A DNA stretch of 64,000 nucleotides from Delphinapterus leucas (Eukaryota; Chordata; Mammalia; Artiodactyla; Monodontidae), in the NCBI RefSeq assembly GCF_002288925.2, contig NW_022098090.1, forward strand, positions 4,135,059-4,199,058, given 5' to 3'. Both the position numbers and the translations under genes were made by a program. Shown in pieces: positions 11,877-22,934 of this stretch (position 1 is the stretch's first letter; each line of letters starts with the position of its first letter). The notes below the pieces were generated by a model that was given only the letters and a program-made list of their open reading frames with translations, made no database searches and was not told where the DNA came from.

Positions 11877-12348
11877 GATGACCTAAAGTCTGTCATACAG
11901 GGTGAAGTAAGTCAGAAAGAGAAAAACAAATACCGTATGCTAATGCATATATGTGGAATTTAAAAAAAAGAAAGAAAAAAACAAAAAAACACACAATGAT
12001 TCTGAAGAACCTAGGGACAGGACAGGAATAAAGATGCAGATGTAGAGAATGGACTTGAGGACATGGGGAGGGGGAGGGTAAGCTGAGACGAAGTGAGAGA
12101 GTGGCATTGACATATATACACTACCAAATGTAAAATAGATAGCTAGTGGGAAGCAGCTGCATAGCACAGGGAGATCAGCTCAGTGTTTCGTGACCACCTA
12201 GAGGGATGGGATAGGGAGGGTGGGAGGGAGACACAAGAGGGAGGGGATATGGGGATATATGTATATGTATAGCTGTTTCACTTTGTTATAAAGTAGAAAC
12301 TAACAGACCTTTGTAAAGCAATTATACTCCAATAAAGTTGTTAAAAAA
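11877..12348 (+). mobile_element. Nested L1 3' end inside the ORF2 of an older L1
   Basis: The sequence jumps from host ORF2 (CAGAAATACACAGG) into the last coding bases and 3' UTR of another L1 (AAGTCTGTCATACAGGGTG), which ends at AATAAAG and an A run near 12348. Host ORF2 resumes with ATGCCAATAAAATGGACAAC. Host sequence of about 20-25 bp is missing at the join and I see no TSD, so the insertion probably came with a small target deletion. Confidence 0.88.
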
Positions 12349-13749
12349 AATCTTAACTATATGCCAATAAAATGGACAACCTGGAAGAAATGGACAAGTT
12401 CTTAGAAAGAAGCAATCTTTCAAGGCTGAACCAGGTAGAAACAGAGAATATGAACAGGCCACTCACAAGTACTGTATTGAAACTGTAATTTAAAAATTAC
12501 TAAAAAACAAAAGTTCAGGACCTGATGGCTTCACAGGCAAATTCTATCAGATATTTAGAGAAGAGTAACACATCCTTCTGAAACTATTTCAAAAAATTGC
12601 AGAGAAAGAACCACTACCAAACTCATTCTACGAGGCCACAATCACCCTTATACCAAAACCAGACAAATATACCACAGAAAAAGAAAATTACCAGCCAATA
12701 TCATTGATGAACATAGATGCATAAATCCTCAACAAAATACAAGGAACCCAATCCAACAATACATTAAAAGGATCATACAACATGATCAAATGGGATTTAT
12801 CCTAGAGATGCAAGGCTTTTTCAATATCCACAAATCAGTGTGATACACCACATTAACAAAATGAAGAATAAAAAAACATATGATCATCTCAATAGATGCA
12901 GAAAAAGCTTTTGGCAAAATTCAATACCCATTTATGATAAAAACTCTCCAGAAACTGGGCATAGAGGGAACATGCCTCAACATAATCAAGGCCATATATG
13001 ACAAACCAATAGTTAACATCATACTCAATGGTAAAAATCTGAAAGCCTTTTCTCTAAGATCAAGAACAAGACAAGGATATTCACACTCACCACTTTCACT
13101 CAACACAGTTTTGGTAGTCCCAGCCATGGCAATCAGAGAAGAAAAAGAAATAAAAGGAATCTAAATTGGAAAGGAAGAATTAAAACTGTCACTGCTTGCA
13201 GATGACATGGTAGTATACGTAGAAAGTTCTAAAGATGCTACCAGGAAACTAGTAGAGCTCATCAATGAATCTGGTATGATTGCAGAGTACAAAATTAACA
13301 TACAGAAATCTCTTGCATTCTTATACACTAACAACAAAAGATCAGAAAGAGAAATTAAGGAAACAATCCCATTTAACATCACATCAAAAAGAATAAAATA
13401 CCTAGGAATAAGCCTACCTAAGGAGACAAAATGCCTGTACTCTGAAAACTATAAGACGTTATTAAAATAAATCGAAGATGACACAAACAGACGGAAAGAT
13501 ACACCATGGGTTGGAAGAATCAATGTTGTCAAAATGACTATACTACCCAAAGAAATCTACCAATTCAGTGCAATCCCTATCAAATTACCAAAGGCATTTT
13601 TCACAGAACTAGAACAAAAAATTTTAAAAATTTGTATGGAGATACAAAAGACCCCCAATATTCAAAGCAATCTTGAGAAAGAAAACCGAAGCTGGAGGAA
13701 TCCAGCTCCCTGATTCCTCTTCAGACTATGTTACAAAGCTACAGTCATC

Positions 13750-13763
13750 AAAACAGTAGGGTA
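13750..13763 (+). repeat. Left target-site duplication of the SINE at 13764
   Basis: AAAACAGTAGGGTA occurs at 13750-13763 and again exactly at 13981-13994, flanking the SINE. Confidence 0.95.
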
Positions 13764-13980
13764 GGGCTTCCCTGGTGGCACAGTTGTTGAGAGTCTGCCT
13801 GCCAATGCAGGGGACGTGGGTTCGTGCCCCGGTCTGGGAAGATCCCACATACCGTGGAGCGGCTGGGCCCGTGAGCCATGGCTGCTGAGCTTGTGTGTCC
13901 GGAGCCTGTGCTCCACAACGGGAGAGGCCACAACAGTGAGAGGCCCACGTACAGCAAAAACAAACAAACAAACAAACAAA
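13764..13980 (+). mobile_element. CHR-type tRNA-derived SINE inserted in L1 ORF2
   Basis: The element starts GGGCTTCCCTGGTGGCAC. It has an A-box-like TGGCACAGTTG and a B-box GGGTTCGTGCCCC, then the GGCTGGGCCCGTGAGCCATG body, and ends in a (CAAA)n tail. A perfect 14-bp TSD brackets it and the host L1 reads through when it is removed. CHR SINEs are specific to whales, hippos and ruminants. It depends on L1 machinery for movement and has an internal RNA polymerase III promoter. Confidence 0.95.
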
Positions 13981-16520
13981 AAAACAGTAGGGTACTGGCA
14001 CAAAAACAAACATATAGAGAAACGGAACAGGATAGAAAGCCCAGAAATAAACCCATGCATCTATGGTGAATTAATTTAGGACTAAGGAGTCAAGAATATA
14101 CAATGGAGAAAAGACCGGCTCTTCAATAAATGGTGCTGGGAAAACTGGACAGCTACATGTAAAAAATGACAGTAGAACAATTCTTTAACACCATACAGAA
14201 AAATAAACTCAAATGGATTAAATACCTAATAGTATAGTATCATATAAAACCTGATACTATAAAACTCTTACAGTAAACATAGGCAGAACACTCTTTGATA
14301 TAAATCACAGCAATATCTTTTTTGATCTGTCTCCTGGAGTAATGGAAATAGAAACAAAAATACACAAATGGGACCTAATGAAACTTAAAACCTTTTGCAC
14401 AGAAAAGGAAACCATAAACAAGATGAAAAGACAATCCTCAGAATGGGAGAAAATATTTGCAAATGATATGACTGACAAGGGATTAATCTCCAAAATTTAC
14501 AAACAGCTCATGCAGCTCAATATCAAAAACAGAAAAATAAAACAATCAAAAAATGGGCAGAAGACCTAAATAGGCATTTCTCCAAAGCAGACATACAGAT
14601 GGCCAAGAGGCACAAGAATGGATGCTCAATATTGATAATTATTAGAGAAATGCAAATCAAAACTACAATGAGATATCACCTCACACCAGTCAGAATGGCC
14701 ATCATCAAAAATTCTGCAAACAATAAATGCTGGAGAGGCTGTGGAGTAAAGGGAACCCTCCTACACTGTTGGTGGGAATGTAAACTGGTACAGCCACTAT
14801 TGAGAACAGTATTGAGATTCCTTAAAAAACTAAAAATAGAGCTACCATATGATCCAGCAATACCAGTCCTGGGCATATATATGGAGAAAACCATGGTTTG
14901 AAAGGATACATGCACCCCAAGTTTCATTGCAGCACTGTTTACAATAGCCAAGACATGGAAGCAACCTAAATGTCCATCAACAGAGGAATGGATAAAGAAG
15001 ATGTGGTACATATATACAATGGAATATTACTCAGCCGTTAAAAAGAATGAAATAATGCCATTTGCAGCAACATATTACAGATGGACCTGGAGATTATCAT
15101 ACTAAGTGAAGTAAGTCAGACAAAGACAAATAGCATATGATATTGCTTATATGCAGAATCTAAACAAACAAACAAACAAACTAATTTGTAAAACAGAAAC
15201 AGAGTCACAGACTTAGAAAATAACCTTATGGTTATCATAAGGGAAATGTGGTGGGGAGAGAGAAATTTTGGCATTTGCGATTGACATATACACACTACTA
15301 TATTTAAAGTAGATAGCCAACAAGGACCTACTATATAGCACAGGAGCTCTGCTCAATATTCTTTAACAACCGAAAAGGGAAAAGAAGCTGGAAAATAATA
15401 GATAAATGTATATGTATAACTGAATCACTTTGCTGTACACCTGAAACTAACACAATATTGTTAATCAACTATACTCCAATATAAAATATTTTTATAAGTC
15501 CATTAATGCAATCCACCATATCATCAAGATAAAGAAAATGATCAGATAATAAGATAATGATAATCTGATAAAATAAACTAACACAAAAAAACATTTCACA
15601 AAATCCAATAGTTGTTCATGATAAAAAGGAGAAAAACTCTGAAAGCTTGAAATAGAAGGAAACTTCCTCAAATTAATAAAGAGCATCCATCAAAAAACCT
15701 GTAACTATCATTATTTTGAATGTTAAACAATTGAATGTTAACCCCCTCATAGTGGAAACAGGGCAAGCATGTCCACTCTCACCAGTTTTATCCCTACATA
15801 GTACTGAAAATTCTGGCCACTTCAACAAGGCAAGAAAATAAATGAAAGACATACAGATTGGAAAGGAAGAAATAAAGCTGTTGTTATTTACAGATGAAAT
15901 GATTGTCTAAACAGAAAATCCCAATGAATCTAGGGAAAAATCCCTCCTGGAACTAACAAATGATTTCAACAAATTACAGTACATAAGAGAGAGAAAAATC
16001 AATCTCATTTATATATACTAGAAACAATCATTTTGAAACTGAAATTAAAAACACAAGGCAATTTATAATCATTACAGTTTTATATTTAGTTGTAAACTTA
16101 ACAAAGTATGTATAGGATCTAAATAGTGAAAACTATAACATTGATATATGCAAATGTAAAACAAAACTATAAATGTAAGTTGATAAAACATTTTTTCAAA
16201 ATATGAGAAAATCTTTTGGATCTAGGGCTAGGCAATGAGTTTTTGGACTTAACACCAATAGCACGATCCATAACAGGAAGAATTGGTAAACTGGAACTTA
16301 TTTGAATAATAAAAAAAAAACTTTTACTTCGTGAAAGACCCTGTGAAAAGGATGAAAAGACAAGTTACAGACTGGGAGAAAATCCTCACAGACTGCATAT
16401 CCAACAAATGTTATCTAGAATATATGAAGAATTGTTAAAACTGAACAGTAAAAAACAAACAATCTAATTAGAAAATGGATGAAAGACATGAACAGGCATT
16501 TCACTAAAAATGATATATCT

Positions 16521-16761
16521 CTTGAAAGATTGGGATTGACACATATACACTATTGATACTATGTATAGAATAGACAACTAATGAGGGCATATTGTATCGC
16601 AAAGGGAACTCCACTTAATGCACTGTGGTGATCAAAATGGGAAGGAAATCCATAAAAGAGGTGGTATGTGTATATGTATAGCTGATTCATTTTGCTGTAC
16701 AGTAGAAACGAACACAACATTGTAAAGAAACTATAGTGCAATAAAAATTAATTTTTAAAAA
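16521..16761 (+). mobile_element. Nested L1 3' UTR fragment with 9-bp TSD
   Basis: The 3' UTR sequence (TGTATAGCTGATTCATTTTG, then an A-rich tail) sits inside the old L1M. GATATATCT occurs on both sides (16512-16520 and 16762-16770). Removing the insert rejoins host ORF2 (ATATCT then TCACTGAAGATGGC). It is extremely 5'-truncated. Confidence 0.88.
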
Positions 16762-17194
16762 GATATATCTTCACTGAAGATGGCATATAAGCACATTAAA
16801 AGATATTCAACATTATAAGCTATTAAAGAAATGTGAATTAAAACTACAATGAGATATCACTACACATTAGAATGACAAAAAAATAATAGTGGCAATACCA
16901 AATGCTGGTGAGAATGTGGAATAACTGGATCCCTCACATTGCTGGTGGGAATGTTACTGTGGTACAGTCACTCTTGAGAACAGTGTGGCAGTTTCTTAAA
17001 AATTTAAACTTGCAATTACCATCTGACCCTGCTATTGCTATTGCACTCAGATATTTATCTCAGAGAAATAAAACTTACATCCATGCAAAAATTTGTACAG
17101 GAATTTTCACAGTAGCTTTTTCACAGTAGCTTCATGATAGCAAAATACTGGGAAAAACTCAGATGTCCTTCAATAGGTGAATGGTTAAACAGAC

Positions 17195-17246
17195 CAATAA
17201 CCTTTGTTATTTAACAATAACCTTTGTTATTTAATAATAACAAAGG
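17195..17246 (+). repeat. Exact 20-bp tandem duplication creating an 11-bp hairpin
   Basis: CAATAACCTTTGTTATTTAA at 17195-17214 is repeated exactly at 17215-17234. The second copy then pairs with the following bases: CCTTTGTTATT (17221-17231), loop TAAT, AATAACAAAGG (17236-17246), a perfect inverted repeat. It lies in old L1M ORF2 and is probably a local replication slip. Confidence 0.9.
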
Positions 17247-17679
17247 ATGAGCTATTAATATATGCAACAGCTTGGATGTATCTCAAGGGAATTATGCTGA
17301 ATGAAAAAAGTCACTCCCCAAATACCACAAAGTGTATGATTTCATTTATATTATAACATTCTTGAAATAATAAACTTTTAAAATAAGAGAACAGAGGAAT
17401 GGTTGCCAGGGGTTAAAGATGGTAGGGGTAGGGTTGGTGGGGGGTGATGAGTGTGGCTATAAAATAGCAACAGAAGAGATCCTTGTACTGATGGAACTGT
17501 TCTGTATCCGGACTATATCAGTGTCAATATCCTGTTTGTGATTATGCAAGGTTTTCCTTTTGAAGGAAATAAGGTAAAAAGTACATGGTATCTTTCTGTA
17601 TTATTTCTTACAACTGCATGTAAAATTATCTACCATTATCTAAAATATATTTTTTAATGTTTAATTTAAAAAGTTTTGG

Positions 17680-17795
17680 GGAGTTCCCTGGTGGCCTAGT
17701 GGTTAGGATTCTGGGCTTTCACTGCTGTGGCCCGAGTTCAATTCCTGGTCAGGGAACTGAGATCCTGCAAGCCCTGTAGTGCAGAAACAGAAAAA
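17680..17795 (+). mobile_element. Short CHR-type SINE
   Basis: The start GAGTTCCCTGGTGGCCTAGT, the B-box-like GAGTTCAATTCCTGG and GTCAGGGAACTGAGATCC mark the shorter tRNA-derived cetartiodactyl SINE subfamily. The flanks AAAAAGTTTTG and AAAAATGTTTTG look like a TSD with a one-base difference. Confidence 0.88.
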
Positions 17796-18255
17796 TGTTT
17801 TGATCCTAGAGAAAAATGTCTTTCTCCTAATTACTCCAGGTAATATCCCAGAGAAGACTCTGACTGCCCCAATTTGCCTTATGTGTCCATCTCTAAACAA
17901 ATTGGTATGTTAATGGGGTTATTCTGATTGAGTAGCTTGTGTCACATTACCACTTTATTGAAGAGATGGATTCACATGATTGACAGCCACATCAATTAGG
18001 GCAGGGACAACTTTCAAAAGGTTGAAATACACAGCAGAAAAAAATTAACAAGTAGTCTCTCTCCCTTTTTTTTCTCTCTCTCTCCTTTTACTGTGGAAAA
18101 TATTTATTAGTCTGTACAACTTGGTTTTAATAAACTGTTGGCTGACATGTTACAGTAAATTTCCAAGATTTTCATTGCAATGGTATTTTGCCACACATCA
18201 AAATCTCGAAGCATACCATTCTCAAATCGTCATTTAGTGTTTGTTTGTTTTGCTT
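17796..18255. other. Intergenic sequence with a short CT-rich tract
   Basis: No gene or named repeat is recognised. A pyrimidine run with (TC)n units lies at about 18058-18092. Confidence 0.6.
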
Positions 18256-18261
18256 TTTCGT

Positions 18262-18650
18262 TTTTAACATCTTTATTGGAGTATAAATGGTGTGTTTACA
18301 ATGGTGTGTTAGTTTCTGGTGTATAAGAAAGTGAATCAGCTATACATATACATACATCCCCATATCTCCTCCCTCTTGCATCTCCCTCCCACCCTCTCTA
18401 TCCCACCCCTCTAGATGGACACAAAGTACCAAGGTGATCTCCCTGTGCTATGCATCTTCTTCCCACTAGCTCTCTATTTTACATTTGGTAGTGTATATAT
18501 GTCCATTCCACTCTCTCACTTCTTCCCAGCTTACCCTTCCCCCTCCCCGTGTCCTCAAGTCCATTCTCTACGTCTGCATCTTTATTCCTGTCCTGCCCCT
18601 AGGTTCTTCAGAACCTTTTTTTTTTTAGATTCCATATATATGTGTTTTAA
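18262..18650 (-). mobile_element. L1 3' UTR fragment
   Basis: The inverted L1 3' end starts with CATCTTTATTGGAGTATAAA after a T run. It includes the C-rich complement of the polypurine tract (about 18370-18412) and ends near 18650, close to the ORF2 stop region. It is 5'-truncated. No clear TSD was found. Confidence 0.85.
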
Positions 18651-20844
18651 ATATCAACTGGCCATTTATGGCAGTCACAAGATGCAGATATTCATAAACA
18701 TTACATAAAGGTTAGCCCAGTAGACAAACTAATACACAGTAATGAGTTGATCCACTGGTCAAAACAGAAGTTTTAAGGATGGTGATCAGCTGTGCCTAGG
18801 AGGGTAGGTCAAAGAGGACTCAGAGAGACAAAAAATTCTTCTCTCTCACTTTTGTTGTCTCAGATCAAGGAGCATGTATTTCAGGGAACAAGTGAGACTC
18901 AGTTTTCCCCCAAGAGGTATCTAAGAACTTACCTAGGACTTCACCATGGAGTTATGAATTCCAGTTTGAAGCAAACAGACTTCATATTCAGCAGTTCTGG
19001 AGACAGATCCAGTCACAGGTAGAGTATAGTAAGCTTCATGGGGTAGTAAGCCCAAGGTCAAAATTATCCAGATCTAGGGCCCTCATAGCAAGTCTCAGGA
19101 TTCTTATAACGTGGGAAAGGAGTTTTTAAAGAACACAAGCTTCATCTTCCCTGGTCCAGGGGACCTATCTGGGCCTATCCCCTGGGGTCCCAGAAAACAA
19201 CTGATATCAGCCCTAGAGAAGCAGGAAGATAGGGTGGAGCAGGGTGTGTAAAGTGGATCTAACCAAAGAAAGGTACTGGTGTTTAGAGTGAGATGATGCT
19301 TGTCCTATGGTCACGAAATGGGCTCTTACAGTGTGGTTCTGTGGTTCTGGAGATATCAAGACTACTGCAGTAGTCTTCAGTAAAGGTAAAAACTTCCTAG
19401 GAACTTCTGGTGTCAGAACTGGGTAGGTTTGTCAGGCTTAAGAGAAGAGCGACACTGGTTTAACTGGAATGCATAGACAGGGCTGATCTTGGATTTCAGG
19501 GCCTGAAAGAGTAGATCCTTCCAGTTAGGTGTCACCAGAGCTTGATAGACCTAAGCCATGAGTTCTCCCCTAACTTCCTACCACTTCCAAACAGGAATGG
19601 ACTTTAGAAATCCAAACATAGATTCACTTCTGAAGAACAGAGTAGTTCACGGATGTTAAATATATTTTATTCCATGTTCAAATTATGACTGATTACTTAT
19701 GACTACCTGGATGCCCTGTTGAAAAGGATTTGGAGGCTACACTAGGCCTTAGCAGGAAAAAGTGTCATGACAATTTAGTAATGTTTGTCATGGTTACAGA
19801 AAGGGGTAGTGGCACCATACATGCTGTATCCTTAATTTGATGATATATATATAGGGTGTTCATGCCCCATTGTCTAGGGGGAATTATTCAATAAAAGTTA
19901 GGGCTTTTGCATTATATAGGAATGCACCTTCGAAAAGACTTGTATCAGGAATACTTGAATGTCACAATTCTAGCTTGATGAATAGGGGGAAGAAATATGT
20001 GGGGTAAATTACAATAAATGATCAAGAGATTGGGGTTTATAATACAATGATGGACTCTGGAGGGTCACAAGGCATGTGGAACTCTGAAGACAGTGGTGTT
20101 AATGGGGCTTCTTGGCTGTTTTCAAGGGAAGGGAGATAACTTGCTAGGTGTTTTTGGTAGCAAGAAACAAAATCCCACTCAAACTAGCAAGAGAACAGAG
20201 AAAGCAAGGGAAACCAGCACTAATTTGAATTGGAACTAAAAATTAGAGTAAGAAACTATGATGACTTTTTTGTCTGTCAGGGCTATATGGTCTATTTCAT
20301 CTTGGCTTCTTTCTAAAAGTCTCTCCTCTTCTTTCCTTTTAATCAACTTATTAGTTGTCTCTACATATTCCTCTTGTACATGGCTAAATTTCCTATCCAA
20401 ATCTACATGGTTTTTCAACTTCACCACCTGCTACCATTTCTTCAATAGTCCAACAGCCTGACATGCCATAATGAAACCATGACAAAAAACAACAAGTTGC
20501 ACTTCAGACAAGTGGCTGACATAGAGGGGTTCAATATGAACTATGAGGGACCATTGACATTTATATTTGTTTCAGGTGGTAGAACAAAATGGAACCTGAA
20601 AGTGGGTGGAATTGTCCAATTAAGATAGTAGGAGGAGAGAAAGGAAAGTGTAGTCAAGACAAGAAGTTTGTACTCTACCCTTCTAGCAAGACTAGAATCA
20701 TGTTTTTAAAAAGCGAAGCTAGCAGCATTTTGGAGAAAAGAGAGGTAGCTAACAGCGGAAGGAAGAAGAGAAGTTTAAACGTTATTACAGCAGTTCAAGT
20801 AAGACATTATGAGGATTTTCTCTAAAGCTGTGGAAGTGAAGATG
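18651..20844. other. Intergenic sequence, no gene recognised
   Basis: About 2.2 kb of apparently unique sequence. AAACAAAATCCCACTCAAAC near 20165-20185 resembles the edge of an old interspersed repeat. One 63-codon charged frame on the minus strand (20236-20427) is the only coding-like signal and is listed separately. Confidence 0.55.
20236..20427 (-). other. Unidentified 63-codon charged open frame, weak candidate
   Basis: On the minus strand this frame encodes a Lys/Glu-rich, probably helical peptide that includes EEYVETTNKLIKRKEEERL. It starts with GTG, not ATG, directly downstream of a TAG, and ends at a stop. I see no convincing splice acceptor with a pyrimidine tract, no donor and no poly(A)-linked retrocopy structure. 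I do not recognise the peptide. It could be an exon, a retrocopy scrap or chance. The amphipathic composition is unlike the L1 shadow frames elsewhere, which is the only reason to list it. Confidence 0.2.
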
Positions 20845-21360
20845 GAGAGAATACCTAGGAGTGGAATTGCTAGGTCTATGGTAAGTGCATGTTCAACTTT
20901 ATAATAAAGTGCCAAACTGGTTTCCAAAGTGACCATATCATGCAATTTACCACATCATCATAAACACTTAGTGTTTGTTAGTCTTCTTATTTTTAGCTAT
21001 TGTAATAATTCTATAGTGGTATCTCAATGTGGTTTCAACTTGTATTTCCTTAATGACGGTTTTAGAATAATTTTTCATGTACTAATTTACTATTCATTCA
21101 TATATATTCTTCAGTAAAGTGTCCTAGTCATTTGCCTATTTTACTGGGTTGTTTATCTTACTATTATTCAGTTATACGATTACTTTATATATTCTGAATA
21201 CGTAACATTTATCAGACATGTGACTTGCAAATATTTGCTCATAGACTGTGGTTCTGGAGAAGCAAATGTCATTGTTTGATGAAGTTTGATTGATTAGTTT
21301 TAATGGTTCATGCTGTATATTTTTATATTTTTATAAGTATTTGTGAGCTTTGTTTTGAGG
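20845..21360 (-). mobile_element. Old L1M ORF2 C-terminal fragment
   Basis: Phrases typical of inverted L1 ORF2 occur in order: AGTGGAATTGCTAGGTC, ATTTGCCTATTTTACTGGGT, then CTTGCAAATATTTGCTC. The piece is highly diverged with no open frame. Confidence 0.7.
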
Positions 21361-22245
21361 CATAGTTAAATTACTTGGAAACAGTTTGATTCTTTCAGGT
21401 ATTGTTTGTAAACTTTGTTAAACAGGAATATAGCAGCATTTAGTCTAAGGCTAGTTTTTCGATGCTGCTGAGGCAAATTCCTTCTGAGTTCTCTACCTAA
21501 TAAACCATTAACTATAGGTCTGGCTTATAGGAACAGGAGAGTTCCTCTGGTCCATGTTTTATCTAAGGATTGTTTCCTCTAAACATTTTGGTCCTTTCAC
21601 TGACTTTGGGAAGTTTTTTCACATATGTTCACTATTCATTACTTAGCTAACATCTCAAGGGGCATTTTCTGCAGTCAGTAAGTACCCTCTCCAATCAGCT
21701 AACTCCTCTCTGGTAATCTGTCCCTAAAATTCTAGCTGCCTTACTCTCTCTGAATTCTATTCCCTGTCTCCTCAATTCAGCGAGACCACTGGGCTGATTG
21801 GGTTTTTCCTTGTGGTGCTTTAGCCTAGTCCCTGTCTGCAGGCAGTAAGCTAGGGAAATCATAGACATCACTTCATTCTCAGGTCTCAGAGATCATAGTT
21901 CTATGCTGCTTCTTGCTCAATATCTTACAACAGCTGTTTAATATATTATTCTAGCTGTGTAAAGTAAGATGGTAAGTCCAGCCACCATTGCTCATGGTTG
22001 GAAGTGGAAGTCCCCAAACCAAGCTTGTTGACTCACTGTTCAATTCTCTTACTGAATTAGTCCAAGCTCCCAGGAAAATACCTCCATTTGTCTAAAACTT
22101 TGAGTTCTAACTAATGAATCAATCATTAGTCACCATGTCTTCTACAACCTTTGATACATTAGCCTTGCAAGTCTCTCAAGCATTCCCAGGTGTCCTGAGA
22201 CCACACTTTGTAAATCATTGTGTTAAGGGACACATAGTCAAATAT
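21361..22245. other. Unassigned, possibly repeat-derived sequence
   Basis: The start (GGCATAGTTAAATTACTTGG) looks like an old interspersed repeat next to the L1M piece, but I cannot name it. There is no gene signal. Confidence 0.4.
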
Positions 22246-22249
22246 TTAC

Positions 22250-22420
22250 TGACAAAATGTTATAATGTCTGAAATTATGTATATGGCAGATGAGGCACGG
22301 TGGACAGAGAGTTGTTATATATTGAAGCTAGATGGTAGATCCGTAGGGGCTCATTATACCAATCTCTCTTATTTTGTGTATGTTTGTGATTTTTCAAATA
22401 AAATGTTCAAAAAAATCAAA
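22250..22420 (+). repeat. Old L1M 3'-end tail (probable)
   Basis: GAAGCTAGATGGTAGATCCG, then a CTCATTATACCAATCTCTCT phrase and an AATAAAATG-plus-A-rich end match the tail of old L1M-type elements. Confidence 0.5.
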
Positions 22421-22704
22421 GTTTATTGTTTTCAATTGGATTGAATTTCCACTCTCCCTGTAATTCAGCTTTTCCTGAGAAGCATTTAGATATGAAGCTT
22501 TCAGAGGTGAAACCAAAGACCCTGTTCATATGGCCATCCACCATCTCCCTCTATTCTGTCTTTATTTCCAGGTGGAAGGAGATTAGTGTCAGGAAGAGTC
22601 ATAACTTTCTCCTGGAGAGTTTCTAGGTAATTATCTCGATAAATATAATTAAACCATGTATTATTTGGAGGGTCTATTAAGGTCAGGCCAGCTCTTCTGG
22701 GCAG

Positions 22705-22860
22705 CTTGGTGTAATGAAGCATGCATGATATTGATGGAAGGCAACCTAAGTTCTAGTCTAAGTCCTGCCACTTACCAACAGTATGATACTGGGCAACTGA
22801 CTTATTCTGGGACACTACCCAAATTGAAAGTCACTCTGATCATTTGTCCACCAATATTTC
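22705..22860 (+). repeat. MIR SINE
   Basis: TAAGTCCTGCCACTTACCA followed by a TGATACTGGGCAACTGACTT phrase matches the MIR core. Confidence 0.8.
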
Positions 22861-22934
22861 AGCTCCATACTGTTCTGCAGTGACACACTCTCCCAATATT
22901 GCCCTTTCTCTGAGTACTTCCATGTGCTCTCTAG

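Larger units (their letters stand above)
10672..15165 (+). pseudogene. L1 ORF2 remnant (endonuclease, RT, C-terminal domain), interrupted twice
   Basis: A degraded ATG at 10672 sits where ORF2 begins. The endonuclease region follows, with broken frames at 10963-11154 and 11172-11474. A foreign L1 3' end interrupts it at 11877-12348. RT pieces are open at 12880-13164 ([13 protein letters not shown], where the motif A Asp is kept) and 13207-13470. Motif C reads LLADDMVVY around 13195-13215, so both catalytic Asp codons survive. A SINE interrupts the thumb region at 13764-13980. The cysteine-rich end ([15 protein letters not shown]) is open at 14599-14901. The intact protein would be about 1,275 residues; no single frame approaches that. 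Confidence 0.88.
8400..15490 (+). mobile_element. L1, near full length, old, with two nested insertions
   Basis: The 5' UTR (about 8400-9450) contains CAACTAACTGCTGAACAATC. The same phrase appears inverted near 32010-32040 in the minus-strand L1, so this 5' UTR class differs from the copies at 33706 and 59511. ORF1 remnants lie at about 9470-10285, ORF2 from about 10672 to 15165, and the 3' end is CTATACTCCAATATAAAATA near 15490. Removing the nested L1 piece (11877-12348) and the SINE with one TSD (13764-13994) leaves about 6.4 kb, as expected for a full-length L1. Many stops and indels make it inactive. I could not fix convincing TSDs. Confidence 0.88.
15491..17665 (+). mobile_element. Old L1M-type L1 fragment with a nested insertion
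   Basis: This is diverged ORF2 sequence from the RT region (ATTAATGCAATCCACCATAT) through the motif C area (TTATTTACAGATGAAATGAT) and the C terminus (GCTGGTGGGAATG) to an L1M-type 3' UTR (GGTTGCCAGGGGTTA, then AGATCCTTGTACTGATGG). No frame is open for long. It is older than the neighbouring L1s and was itself hit by a short L1 3' end at 16521-16761. Confidence 0.8.

Noticed and set aside
8400..15490. TSD for the near full-length L1 (CAGTTCATT versus AAGTCCATT at the two ends)
   Set aside because: Too short and mismatched to separate from chance.
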